Positions 17,701 to 25,245 of a stretch of DNA of 53,674 nucleotides are shown in pieces. The DNA comes from CAZUDI01 sp964618975 (GTDB lineage: Bacteria; Desulfobacterota; Desulfomonilia; UBA1062). Under the pieces are notes generated by a model. It was not told the DNA's origin and made no database searches. It saw only the letters and a program-made list of their open reading frames with translations. A program made the translations under genes and the position numbers. Position 1 is the stretch's first letter, and the number at the start of each line of letters is the position of its first letter. The stretch is taken from the NCBI GenBank assembly GCA_964618975.1, contig CAZUDI010000023.1, forward strand, positions 1-53,674, given 5' to 3'.

Positions 17701-18636
17701 CTGTACGCCATGCTTAAGGCCGCGGGCTTCCGTCCCCAGTTCGTGCTGGCCTCCTGGCTGCCCACCCTGGAGCGCCTGCAGCGGCCCCTGCTGGACTTCC
17801 CCAATCCGGCCTACTTCGACCGCGTGCTCGTGCGGGTCAAGACCGCCCGCGGGGCCATCTACCTTAACGATACCGACCAGTATGCCGCCCTGGGCAGCAC
17901 CCCCAGCCACGGACGCCCCGGCCTGGACCTGAGGACCGGCCGTATCCGCACCATCCGTATCAACGAGGAGAAACTGACCGACAGGGTGGACAAGGACCTG
18001 ACCATCACCCTCGACGAACGCGGGAACGCCGAACTCACCTGGAGCAACACCTATTACGGCATGGAGCGGGCCGCCTTCTGCCGGCAGACGCTGGAGATGC
18101 CGCCCGAGGAACGCCGGCGACACCTGCTGGAGCTGGCCTCCTCCATCAGCAAATCGGCCCGCCCCGAGGGTGCCTACGAGACCGACTGCCTGAGCTACCC
18201 CTCCCGCGAGGCGTTCACCCTTAATATCCCGGACTTGGCCATCCTGACGGGTGACTTTGTCCACCTGGAGCTCCCCGGACTGACCACCGGCATCCAGGGG
18301 GTCCAGACCGACCGCCGCGACAACCCCCTCTACCGCCATACCCCCAGCCGGCAACGCACGCAGATCACGCTCACCCTGCCCGCGGACTGCCGCACCCTGA
18401 AGATCACCCCGCCGCCGGCGATGGACATCCCGCTCGAAGACGCCGGCGACATCCGCCTGGAGACGCGCTGCGAAGACGGTCGGGTATCCCTCACCCAGGA
18501 GGTCCGCCTCGACGAGATGGTCGTGACCCCTGAGGACTACCCGGCCCTGCTCGAGGCCCAGCGAAAGATCGCGCACCCCGGCTCCCGCACCCTGCTCCTG
18601 AAACTCCAGGCCCCGGAGTCAGGCGGGCAGAAGTAA
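14719..18636 (+). CDS. large exported protein with tandem DUF3857/transglutaminase-like modules
   Basis: A 1305-residue protein with an N-terminal signal peptide (hydrophobic core about residues 9-23) and no lipobox, so probably periplasmic. It contains two copies of a DUF3857 beta-rich domain followed by a transglutaminase-like domain, at roughly residues 50-500 and 660-1130. In the first, a papain-like triad is visible: C348 in GVCRDKAALL, H388 in FFNHAVSAV and D404 in LLMDATDE. In the second, the aligned positions are E988, R1035 and N/D in LNDTDQ, so it should be catalytically dead. The C-terminal 170 residues are beta-rich. Such proteins are often linked to envelope functions; no specific substrate is known. 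AAGGAGG precedes the ATG. Confidence 0.8.
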   Translation: MFQILRDITVGLLVMLCLPLALRAAACEDLAWHALESASVIAASREASSERYPNADVVDVDSHKWVRYAPDGTYEEYYESYSKVLTEKGRRTMQTVSSTFVIPYNTTAFELAEVIRPDGEVLAIDIPRNTRVMIEHEQMGENIFNPNSRVLQLTVPNLEPGDLLHFIMHDVFTRSRTPGNFSDYVVFEGTNPIMRSSYTLIGPESLPIRRVALKSEQPGTVTSLSAACGGLTLRQWVARDVPRAFEEPDMPPLYTQVQRLLVSTMAQWPEVSRWYWSLCEPHIKATTPEMRRLTDELTDGLSPEDKVRALFQWVSREVRYLGLTLEETAPGYEPHPASLTFEQRAGVCRDKAALLVAMLRQAGLEAYPVLIMNGPRKDPEVPQPFFNHAVSAVRTSEGTYLLMDATDENTRELFPAYLNNQSFLVATPEGEELLTSPIEPAGQNLVRISTTGTLESAHTLRAHSLITFSGINDNAYRSYFARVSKDERRSFFERIVQRVAPGAEIEHIELSPENMLDTSQPLTARLVFTVHEPLIRGEGTTLLPVPSMGTQVGMVNFLAGEIGLTQRRFPLMTRYACGVQESVDLDLEGYAGSEAVLPTFRRIDTTGTTWERDMSYADGRLKCHTRFELKLPEYDPGQYRDLQQALQTIEADNRKMPVFTDHPEDLASPPGYRADALVLGEHIDYDLHDPQSWTETHQVRIKVLSYAGKKRYSELIVPFNPAWERLELTRASVVTPEGEEKIISADEINIMDAPWAGTAPRYPAGKVLVASFPGLSEGGTIDYTLTRSTWKRPFFALNGHFLAEDMRRRTRDFEHTLLACSDGVLRYQDPLLSKVITLRVPRGMDLTLSCSEEPPLASERTPIAYTRREEGEFIVHTYRVQGVPPVRLEPSLPPWHTFTPMLFASEGSWLRYAKAVNAALTSAAADQGQAAERARTLTLGIRDERERLRIIRDYVAKAIRPVEIDFSALPLACLTPADVTLAEGYAREADRAVLLYAMLKAAGFRPQFVLASWLPTLERLQRPLLDFPNPAYFDRVLVRVKTARGAIYLNDTDQYAALGSTPSHGRPGLDLRTGRIRTIRINEEKLTDRVDKDLTITLDERGNAELTWSNTYYGMERAAFCRQTLEMPPEERRRHLLELASSISKSARPEGAYETDCLSYPSREAFTLNIPDLAILTGDFVHLELPGLTTGIQGVQTDRRDNPLYRHTPSRQRTQITLTLPADCRTLKITPPPAMDIPLEDAGDIRLETRCEDGRVSLTQEVRLDEMVVTPEDYPALLEAQRKIAHPGSRTLLLKLQAPESGGQK

Positions 18637-19155
18637 AGCGGTTCTGCGACTGGGCTGAGCTCATAAGGAGTGGGAGGGGTTCGCGTGAAATCCGTTCGGC
18701 CGCAGAAACCCAAACAGACTTGGGCAGTCATCCCCGGGCAAGCCCTGGACCCTCAAGAATTTCGCAGGGAAGGAGAAAATGCGATCCAGAGTGATCAAAA
18801 CCCGGGCCCTGCGTGCTATAGATACACCGGTAGGGTGTGGAGGGAATAATCCCCCAGGGCAAGCCTCGGGCCCCGCGTTGACGCTGCAAGCAGCGGGGAA
18901 TTCGACCCTCAGCCCATTAAAAACTTAACGGTTCTCGCAAATCGCAGTGCAGCAAGGGGAGAGACCTTTTCCGCCCTGAGCGTCTTCCAGAAAAACTATG
19001 TCGAGAATGATATTCAATAGCTGGTTGATGGCTCCTGCACCCCTTTTTCAGGTGCGACGCTTTGTCTGTCCCTTTCTGCTCAAACGGAAGTAGCGATAAA
19101 CACCTTGCCGTGATAAAGTCGATATAGATCAATATTCATGAGGAGGGTAGTGATC
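18637..19155. other. intergenic stretch with repeat fragments, no gene seen
   Basis: About 520 bases between the transglutaminase-like protein gene and the alcohol dehydrogenase gene. No credible coding frame was seen on either strand. It holds one fairly complete dispersed repeat (18848-18922) and a degenerate partial copy near 18731-18770. The segment after about 18925 becomes AT-richer towards the alcohol dehydrogenase start, and a promoter is probably there, but no convincing pair of boxes was found. Confidence 0.6.
18848..18922 (+). repeat. dispersed GC-hairpin repeat, copy 2
   Basis: It runs from CCCCCAGGGCAAGCC through the core GCTGCAAGCAGCGGGG to GAATTCGACCCTCAG and ends in ATTAAA. 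The first ten or so bases of the unit are degenerate. It has the same orientation as copy 1. Confidence 0.8.
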
Positions 19156-20391
19156 ATGTGGACCTTAATGAAGGTGTATTATCGTGTCTATCAGTTCATT
19201 ATGGGTGTGGGAATGTATCTTTTGCCCTGGATCGAACCCGAGGTCATCGACGGTCCGGGGAGCATCAAGAAACTGCCGGCGCTCATCAAGAAGAAAGGCT
19301 TCTCCAACGTGCTCATCGTTACCGACTCCATGCTCATGGGCCTTCACCTGCTCGATTCTCTCCTGGAGACGCTCGATTCCGAAGGGATCAGGTATTCCGT
19401 CTATGATCAGGTGCAGCCCAATCCCACCATCGACAACATCGAAGCCGCCCTGAAGATCTACAAGGAAAACGGTTGTCAGGCGATCATCGCCTTCGGCGGC
19501 GGTTCACCGATGGATTGTGCCAAGGTTGCCGCCGCCAGGGTTGCCCGCCCGGATCGTCCGGTCAGCCGGATGAGGGGTCTGTTCAAGGTCGTACTCCCCG
19601 CACCCAGGATGGGGTCGCTTTTACCCCCGACGCTTTTTGCCGTTCCGACAACCGCCGGCACGGGTTCCGAAACCACGATCGCCGCAGTTATATCGGACCC
19701 TCAGACGCATGAGAAGTATCCGATAACCGACCCGGTTCTGCGTCCGCGATACGCCGTGCTGGACCCTGAACTGACCGTCGGTCTCCCGCCTCATATCACA
19801 TCGACGACCGGGATGGATGCCCTGGCGCATGCGGTTGAGTCCTATATTGGCAAATTTTATAACAATATTGATACCACGATAAAGGCCGTTATGGCGGTGG
19901 AAATAATCTTCGCCAATATCGAGAAGGCCTTCAAGGATGGCAACGACCTGGAAGCCCGCGGACAGATGCTCCTGGCGGCCCACTATGCAGGATATACCTT
20001 TACCCGGGGCGGGGTTGGTAACGTTCACACGATCGGTCATAACCTCGGGGGGATGTACGGTGTTCCCCACGGTCTGGCAATGTCGGTCATTATGCCTTAT
20101 GTTCTCGAGTGGTACGGTGAAGCCGTCCACAAACCTCTGGCAGAACTGGCGGAGTTTGCCGGCGTCTCCAGGCCCGGCATGGGCCAGGCGGAAAAGGCCG
20201 GAGCCTTCATTCAGGCCATCAAAGCCCTCAACCAGAGAATGAACATCCCCACCAAATTCGACTGCATCCGGGATGAAGACATCCCTACCCTCGCCGAACG
20301 TGCCCTGCGTGAATGCAACCCGACTTACCCCGTCCCCAAGATCATGAGCAAAAAGGAATGCATGTCCATCATCAAATCTCTCAAGGCATAA
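19156..20391 (+). CDS. iron-type (group III) alcohol dehydrogenase
   Basis: A 411-residue metal-dependent NAD(P) alcohol dehydrogenase. The nucleotide-binding motif is FGGGSPMDCAK (residues 113-123). Metal ligands match those of FucO in spacing: D221 and H225 in GMDALAHAVES, and H291 and H305 in HTIGHNLGGMYGVPHG. TTAGTGSE (165-172) is also family-typical. The first 30 residues include a hydrophobic stretch, unusual for the family. AGGAGGG at 19140-19146 favours the ATG at 19156 over the one at 19138. A strong hairpin follows eight bases after the stop. Its neighbours suggest it oxidises or reduces a lipid-derived alcohol or aldehyde; this is inference. Confidence 0.9.
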   Translation: MWTLMKVYYRVYQFIMGVGMYLLPWIEPEVIDGPGSIKKLPALIKKKGFSNVLIVTDSMLMGLHLLDSLLETLDSEGIRYSVYDQVQPNPTIDNIEAALKIYKENGCQAIIAFGGGSPMDCAKVAAARVARPDRPVSRMRGLFKVVLPAPRMGSLLPPTLFAVPTTAGTGSETTIAAVISDPQTHEKYPITDPVLRPRYAVLDPELTVGLPPHITSTTGMDALAHAVESYIGKFYNNIDTTIKAVMAVEIIFANIEKAFKDGNDLEARGQMLLAAHYAGYTFTRGGVGNVHTIGHNLGGMYGVPHGLAMSVIMPYVLEWYGEAVHKPLAELAEFAGVSRPGMGQAEKAGAFIQAIKALNQRMNIPTKFDCIRDEDIPTLAERALRECNPTYPVPKIMSKKECMSIIKSLKA

Positions 20392-20398
20392 AAACGAA

Positions 20399-20445
20399 CC
20401 AGGCGGAGGTTGACGGCCGCAGACAGGCCGTCAACCTCCGCCTGG
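20399..20445. terminator. 20-bp perfect stem hairpin after the alcohol dehydrogenase gene
   Basis: The arms at 20399-20418 and 20426-20445 are perfectly complementary over 20 bases around a 7-base loop GCAGACA. The arms begin CCAGGCGGAGG and end CCTCCGCCTGG. It starts eight bases after the stop codon. No T run follows, so it may act as an attenuator or mRNA end stabiliser as well as a terminator. Confidence 0.7.
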
Positions 20446-20562
20446 AATCACAGTCAAGGACCCCGGGCCGTGTCCGGGACCCTTCTCGTCACTGCCAGAG
20501 GTAAGCGAAGGTACCCCCAGGCGATTTGATGTTTCTCAGGGACGGCCAAGTCGAGGCTGTAT

Positions 20563-20723
20563 CCATCACGGGCATGAACCCCAAGGCAAGCTTATGACCC
20601 TCCTCGACGCCGCCAGCGGCGGGGAATCTGACCCTCAAGCCAATCATGGGTATGAACCCCAGGGCAAGCCCTGGAACAACTCTGCCGCTGCAAGCAGCGG
20701 GGAATTTGACCCATGGCGATTAA
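20563..20723 (+). repeat. dispersed GC-hairpin repeat, copies 3 and 4 in tandem
   Basis: Two units lie head to tail, about 20563-20642 and 20643-20723. The first has core CGCCGCCAGCGGCGGGG; the second has CCGCTGCAAGCAGCGGGG. Both have the flanks ATGAACCCCA(A/G)GGCAAGC and GACCC. The two cores differ while keeping their pairing, as expected for a structure under constraint. The rest of the 493-base gap between the alcohol dehydrogenase and TetR genes shows no gene. Confidence 0.85.
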
Positions 20724-20884
20724 ATGTTGCCATACGGAATCATCAGAGCGTTCCCCACCAGGAACCTAACATGACCGATGACTGCTGAAGAGGACCCTTG
20801 TCTTCCGAGAGCCGGCTGATAAAGGATCTATACAAAGCCGCAAGGCCGGTGATATGATCTGCAACGTGCAGAAAGGACAGAATA

Positions 20885-21568
20885 ATGGCTGAAGAGGAGA
20901 AGAAGCGGCGTTTCAAGCCTGATGTACGCAAGGCGCAAATCATCGAGGCTACCAAGGAACTGATCCTCGAAAACGGCCTGGCCTGGGCCTCAAGCCTCAG
21001 GATATCCAAGGCCCTTGGCATAAGCCAGGCGGCGCTGTACCACCACTTCAGCAGCAAGCGTGAAATCCTTCTGGCGACCCTCTCGTCGATCATAGACGAT
21101 ATCGTTACCAAGACCACCAGGTCCCGTCCCGGGGAGGAAATTCATGGGAATGAACCCCAGGGTAAGCCCGGGAAACACTATGACGCCGCCAGCGGCGGGG
21201 AATTTGACCCTCAGGACATCGAAGGCTATATCCATGAGGCCGCCCATACGTTCTACTATCTGACCATAGCCAATCCCCGGCAGTCGCGCCTGCTCGTCGA
21301 ATACCTCTGTGCACCGCCCACTGAAAACATGCGTGAAGAGCTCCAGATGATCTTCTCGGGCCTGATAGATACCGCCGAAGAGATCGTGCAAAAAGGAATC
21401 GCCCAGGGACGCTTCAGAGAGGATCTGGATCTGAGCGTTATCGCCTGGATATTCATCTCCCTCGCTATCACCCTCAGTGTCGGCAGCATGTTGGAGGTGC
21501 CGAAATTCCTCTCCGAAGAGCAGGCATTGAACGCCATCGATCTCATCCTGCGGGCGATACGGCGATAA
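20885..21568 (+). CDS. TetR-family transcriptional regulator with in-frame repeat insertion
   Basis: A 227-residue regulator. The N-terminal helix-turn-helix domain occupies about residues 8-65, with RKAQIIEATKELILENG and SLRISKALGISQAALYHHFSSKREIL. The C-terminal ligand-binding and dimer domain runs from about residue 112 to the end. Between them, residues 87-111 (HGNEPQGKPGK followed by HYDAASGGEFDPQD) are translated from a copy of the dispersed repeat. Without it the protein would be about 202 residues, normal for the family. The insertion keeps the frame and sits at the junction of helix alpha4 and the ligand domain, so signal transmission could be affected. An AAAGGA lies upstream of the ATG. 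It probably controls the following lipid/redox genes. Confidence 0.88.
   Translation: MAEEEKKRRFKPDVRKAQIIEATKELILENGLAWASSLRISKALGISQAALYHHFSSKREILLATLSSIIDDIVTKTTRSRPGEEIHGNEPQGKPGKHYDAASGGEFDPQDIEGYIHEAAHTFYYLTIANPRQSRLLVEYLCAPPTENMREELQMIFSGLIDTAEEIVQKGIAQGRFREDLDLSVIAWIFISLAITLSVGSMLEVPKFLSEEQALNAIDLILRAIRR
21143..21217 (+). repeat. dispersed GC-hairpin repeat, copy 5, inside the TetR gene
   Basis: It runs from TTCATGGGAATGAACCCCAGG through the core GCCGCCAGCGGCGGGG to GAATTTGACCCTCAGGA. The length is a multiple of three, and the frame read contains no stop, giving 25 extra residues. The orientation is the same as copies 1-4. Confidence 0.88.
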
Positions 21569-21571
21569 ACC

Positions 21572-21650
21572 TCATGGCTGTGGGATAGATTCCCTGCCGC
21601 TTGCGGCGGCTCGGAGGGTCACAGCCCGCCCTGGGGTTCATCCCCATGCT
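21572..21650 (-). repeat. dispersed GC-hairpin repeat, copy 6, inverted
   Basis: Read on the minus strand it gives GGGGATGAACCCCAGGGC, then GACCCTCCGAG, core GCCGCCGCAAGCGGC and GGGAATCTATCCC. It begins four bases after the TetR stop codon. The inverted pair formed with copy 5 could fold TetR mRNA. Confidence 0.78.
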
Positions 21651-21782
21651 TGCGCCGTGAAGCCGCTGTGGCCGTCCTTAAAAAGCCGCGGTCCGCGGCG
21701 AAACCCATCACCCGGCTTCCGGCTTACCGTCGTCCCGGTCCCCCTGCGATGCGCTGGGCTCGCCGCTCCCCTGCCCATTTTT

Positions 21783-21852
21783 GTTATCGAGTGATAACTT
21801 TATTGAAAACAGTGCTTGACGAATGCCTCTATCTTATTAGTATATAAGTTAT
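21783..21852 (+). promoter_or_regulatory. putative promoter and TetR operator region upstream of first desaturase-like gene
   Basis: In an AT-rich pocket, TTGACG (21816-21821) could be a -35 box, with TATATA at 21841-21846 as a loose -10 (19-base spacing). An inverted repeat GTTATC-GAGT-GATAAC lies at 21783-21798. The segment 21829-21852 matches the 24-bp palindrome at 29403 at 17 of 24 positions, its right half TATATAAGTTAT at 11 of 12. It lies 290 bases before the next start codon. The rest of 21569-22141 holds repeat copy 6 and no gene. Confidence 0.45.
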
Positions 21853-22141
21853 TAACGCACATCCACGCCCCCGTGTATCTTCCTCCGTGAAGATGTGCCC
21901 TGTTGTGAGTTTCTTATGAAAAGAGGAGGTTGCTGATGATTGCCCTTGCCCGATGTACGCCTGAAAAAGATCATCATAGTGGATTCGGGGCCAGAGTTAT
22001 AGCCACTTTTCCAGAGGTTCCGGGCTGAGTGCAACTCACCGACGACGCATGAAAAGGCTTGCCAGCGTTCAGTGAGATGCCGTGATGGGTGTCGGCGTAA
22101 AGGCGACACCCGGGCGCGTTGAAGTTGAAGAGGAGGTCTGT

Positions 22142-23686
22142 ATGAACGGCAATTCCCGCTATGATGTGATCATCGTTGGTGCCGGTATCGGGGGGCTTAC
22201 CAGTGCGAGCCTGCTTGGCAAGCAGGGTCTCAAGGTGCTGGTACTCGAGGCCCTGGACAGGGTCGGGGGCTGCTGTTCCAACTACGATTTCGGCGGCTTC
22301 CGTCCCGAGGTAGGCGCGGTGTTCGTCATCCTGAAAGACCTGTATAACAATTATTTCGAGCTCCTGGATAAGAGGATCGAGGACTATATCGATTTCAAAC
22401 CCCTCGACCCGGTCTACGATATCGTGCTTGAAGGCGGCGAACGCTACCTCCTGCCCAAGGATTTCAACGCCATGGCCGAGGTGGTCCGCGCGATCAATCC
22501 CAGCGATCTTGACGGCTATCAGCGCTATTGCACAGACGTGAAGAAAATAATGGACCAGCAGAAAGCGGCATTCTCCCTTCCCATGCCACCACTGAAGGAG
22601 GTGTATCGTCTGAAAACGGCCCTGCGCATGCTGTTCTCGAGACAGATGCTGCCCGCCATGCCGGTCATCTCGCGGATGGCCTCCCGCACCATGGACACAG
22701 TCATCAAGAGCTATTTCACAGACGCACGGCTGCAACTCATCTTCGGCTGGGAAAATCTGTATGCCGCCCTGCCGGTGCACCGCGCCAACGGAATGTTCGC
22801 GCTGATGACCTATCTCGGACATGAAGGCTACTACTACCCCAAGGGAGGCATGATCGCCATTCCTCAGGCCATGCAGCGTATCAGCGAAGAGTTCGGGGTG
22901 GAGCTGCGCCTCAATGCCCCGGTCAAGCGCATTCTCATGAAAAACGGGAAGGCGTCCGGGGTTGAGATGAACAGCGGCGAGGTGCTTGAATCAAAGGCCG
23001 TGATATCCAACGCCCATTCACGTGTGACCTATCTCAATCTCGTCGGAGCCGACAACCTGCCGTCCTGGGCGGTAAAGACTGTACGGCGTCAGCCCTGTTC
23101 CATCCCGGCCCCGACCTTTTACCTCAACCTGAAGGAGAAGCTCAACGCCCAGGCGCACTTCACCATCCTCCTCAATCAGCGCCGGAAATTCGACGATCTC
23201 TGGTGGGAGTTCTATGACCGCGGCCTGCTCTATCGGCCCGATGACGGCCCGATGATGGTCTCGCTGCCGAGCTTCGACGATGAGAATCTGGCGCCCAGGG
23301 GCAAGGATGCCCTGTCCGCCATCTATATCGCGCCCTATCGGCTCAAGTATTACAACTGGGACGATATCGCCCAGGACTGGGCCTGGGAACTGGCGTATTC
23401 CCTTGAGCGCAGAGCCTTTCCGGGGCTGACCTCCAAGATCGAGTCCATCGAATCCGTGCCGCCCACCCGCCTGGAACGGACCCTGAACGTGCCTGAGGGC
23501 GCCTTCTTCGGTCTGGAGATGAATGGCCCCAATATGGGGCCCTTCCGGCCGCATTATCGTTCCCGGCTGGTGGACAACCTCTATCTGACCGGGCAGTGCA
23601 CCAATCCGGGCGGCGGTGTTCCCCTGGTCATGATCAGTGGAATTCTCACGTCGAGCATCCTCCTCAATGATTGGAACAGGATTTAA
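22142..23686 (+). CDS. FAD-dependent phytoene desaturase/carotenoid isomerase-like oxidoreductase
   Basis: A 514-residue flavoprotein of the CrtI/amine-oxidase superfamily, with the FAD motif VIIVGAGIGGLTSASLL (GxGxxG at 13-18) and a second dinucleotide segment LEALDRVGGCC. The C-terminal FAD-closing segment is NLYLTGQCTNPGGGVPLVM. In this group substrates are hydrophobic polyenes or other lipids; retinol saturase and carotenoid isomerases are relatives. No carotenoid synthase gene is nearby, so a carotenoid role is not shown. The ATG at 22142 has AGGAGG upstream and is preferred over an in-frame upstream start at 22082. It is the first gene after TetR. Confidence 0.8.
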   Translation: MNGNSRYDVIIVGAGIGGLTSASLLGKQGLKVLVLEALDRVGGCCSNYDFGGFRPEVGAVFVILKDLYNNYFELLDKRIEDYIDFKPLDPVYDIVLEGGERYLLPKDFNAMAEVVRAINPSDLDGYQRYCTDVKKIMDQQKAAFSLPMPPLKEVYRLKTALRMLFSRQMLPAMPVISRMASRTMDTVIKSYFTDARLQLIFGWENLYAALPVHRANGMFALMTYLGHEGYYYPKGGMIAIPQAMQRISEEFGVELRLNAPVKRILMKNGKASGVEMNSGEVLESKAVISNAHSRVTYLNLVGADNLPSWAVKTVRRQPCSIPAPTFYLNLKEKLNAQAHFTILLNQRRKFDDLWWEFYDRGLLYRPDDGPMMVSLPSFDDENLAPRGKDALSAIYIAPYRLKYYNWDDIAQDWAWELAYSLERRAFPGLTSKIESIESVPPTRLERTLNVPEGAFFGLEMNGPNMGPFRPHYRSRLVDNLYLTGQCTNPGGGVPLVMISGILTSSILLNDWNRI

Positions 23687-23687
23687 T

Positions 23688-23763
23688 CACTCTGGGTCGA
23701 ATTCCCCCGCTCCTTGCGGCGGCAAGGAGGGGGGGAAGCTCGCCCCAGGGTTCATGCCCATAA
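23688..23763 (-). repeat. dispersed GC-hairpin repeat, copy 7, inverted
   Basis: Read on the minus strand: GGGCATGAACCCTGGGGCGAGC, a C-rich arm, core TTGCCGCCGCAAGGAGCGGG, GAATTCGACCC and ATTAAAT. It starts directly after the desaturase-like gene stop, so it may serve as its transcript end. The core is less perfect than in copies 1-5. Confidence 0.75.
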
Positions 23764-23880
23764 TCTGAAGGGAGAAAGGTTCTTAACGCTGCGAGAGGTC
23801 TTGGGGTTGAATGATGCAAGAAAATGAGGTTGCGGGGATCTCGGATCCCTTTGCACCAATCTACAGAAAGGAGGATGTGT

Positions 23881-25245
23881 ATGTCTGTTGAGGTGGCACG
23901 CAATACGCTCATGCAGGATCTGATAAGTATTGTCGGGATTGAGGATGTCGTCATCGGCCCGCCTGCCCTGGACGTCTATGCCCAGGCAGCGGGGAGAACC
24001 GCGGACCTCATCCGGGTCACGCCCAGGACGGTCGAGGATGCGGCCGCCATTGTCATCACGGCCCGTGAGTATGGTCAGAAGGTCTTCTCCGTACGGGGCA
24101 TGCAGTTCCCGGACGCCCTCGAAGGCCAAAGCGGCATCCTGATCGACCCGGTCAACCTGAACCAGATCAAGAAGATCGACAGCCGCAACCTCATGGCCCA
24201 TATCGGGGCGGGGGTCACCTTCGAGCAACTCGAAAAGGAACTGGCCCAGAAGGATCTCGGCCTCCTCATGCCCGGAAGCGCCGAGAGCCCCTATGTGGTG
24301 CGTTCATATCTCGAACGCGATTGTCTGGTTGGGTCGGTAACCTTCCGGCAACCCAACCTCTCCGTCTTCCACGCCATCTTGCCCAGCGGCAAGAAATGGG
24401 TCAGCGGCACCCAGCAGCTGGTCGTGGACGGCGCGAATTTCCGCGAAGACGGGGGGCCACAGATATCACCCATCTTTGGCGGGTCCGAGGATATCTTCGG
24501 AATCCCGGTATTCGGGATCGTCTATATCTATCCCCGTAAGCAAGAGCGCCAGGTGTTCGCCTACGGCTTCAAGCGACTCGAGGATGCCATCGAGTTCACC
24601 TGCACGGTCAGCCGCAACGAGCACTGCTTCGAGATCGCCGGCGGCGATAAAACGTGGTGGTCTTCCATTGCCGGCCAGCCCCTGGATCTGCCGCAGTGGA
24701 CCGTGCTCATGTCGCTTGAGCAGCACCAGAAACTGGTGGCCAATCAGGCCACCCAGGTGGCCGCCCTGGCCAAGAAATTCGGCGCCAAGACGCTCGACAA
24801 GGAGCGTACCGCCACCCTGGGCCTGACCCTGCGCCGCCCCTGGTATCTCACGGACCGCACGCAGGCCGGGGGACACATCGAGGCCGTCAGGTGCTACGCC
24901 CTGACCAAAAAGGTTGCCGCCCTCTTCGAGGCCGCCGGCGAAGCCTTGCAGGACCTGCCCCTCGGCAGGGGCTTCATCCCGGTGTATTTCGGTTCGTCGT
25001 TCTTCTGCGAATGCGATATCCACCATGCCCGGGAAGATATGGCCACGGCCAAGGAACTCAGGCTCAATGCCTATGCCAAGGTACTGGAACAGCGGGCCCT
25101 GATCGATAGGGGCAGCGGCGCCCTGGCCCAGATGGTTTACGGGCAGACCAACCCGGTTACGCTCACCCTGGTGAAAAACTTCAAACGCATGCTGGATCCG
25201 GACAACCTGCTCAATCCCGGGCAGTTCATGGAGGGGATATCATGA
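23881..25245 (+). CDS. FAD-binding oxidase subunit, GlcE/GlcD-like
   Basis: A 454-residue protein of the FAD-linked oxidase (FAD_binding_4, PCMH-type) superfamily. The N-terminal FAD domain spans about residues 30-220 and includes RVTPRTVEDAAAIVITAREYG and IGAGVTFEQLEKEL. The end DPDNLLNPGQF is the usual C-terminal motif of glycolate/lactate oxidase-like subunits. Two overlapping signals (GGAGG followed by ATGTGTATG) leave 23875 and 23881 as starts; spacing favours 23881. It overlaps the Fe-S gene by four bases, indicating a complex. Substrate unknown; the order FAD, Fe-S, FAD recalls GlcE-GlcF-GlcD of glycolate oxidase. Confidence 0.8.
   Translation: MSVEVARNTLMQDLISIVGIEDVVIGPPALDVYAQAAGRTADLIRVTPRTVEDAAAIVITAREYGQKVFSVRGMQFPDALEGQSGILIDPVNLNQIKKIDSRNLMAHIGAGVTFEQLEKELAQKDLGLLMPGSAESPYVVRSYLERDCLVGSVTFRQPNLSVFHAILPSGKKWVSGTQQLVVDGANFREDGGPQISPIFGGSEDIFGIPVFGIVYIYPRKQERQVFAYGFKRLEDAIEFTCTVSRNEHCFEIAGGDKTWWSSIAGQPLDLPQWTVLMSLEQHQKLVANQATQVAALAKKFGAKTLDKERTATLGLTLRRPWYLTDRTQAGGHIEAVRCYALTKKVAALFEAAGEALQDLPLGRGFIPVYFGSSFFCECDIHHAREDMATAKELRLNAYAKVLEQRALIDRGSGALAQMVYGQTNPVTLTLVKNFKRMLDPDNLLNPGQFMEGIS

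Noticed and set aside
20563..20723. Tandem repeat units as a possible CRISPR array
   Set aside because: There are only two units, they differ from each other, no unique spacers separate them and no cas genes are nearby. They belong to the dispersed repeat family.
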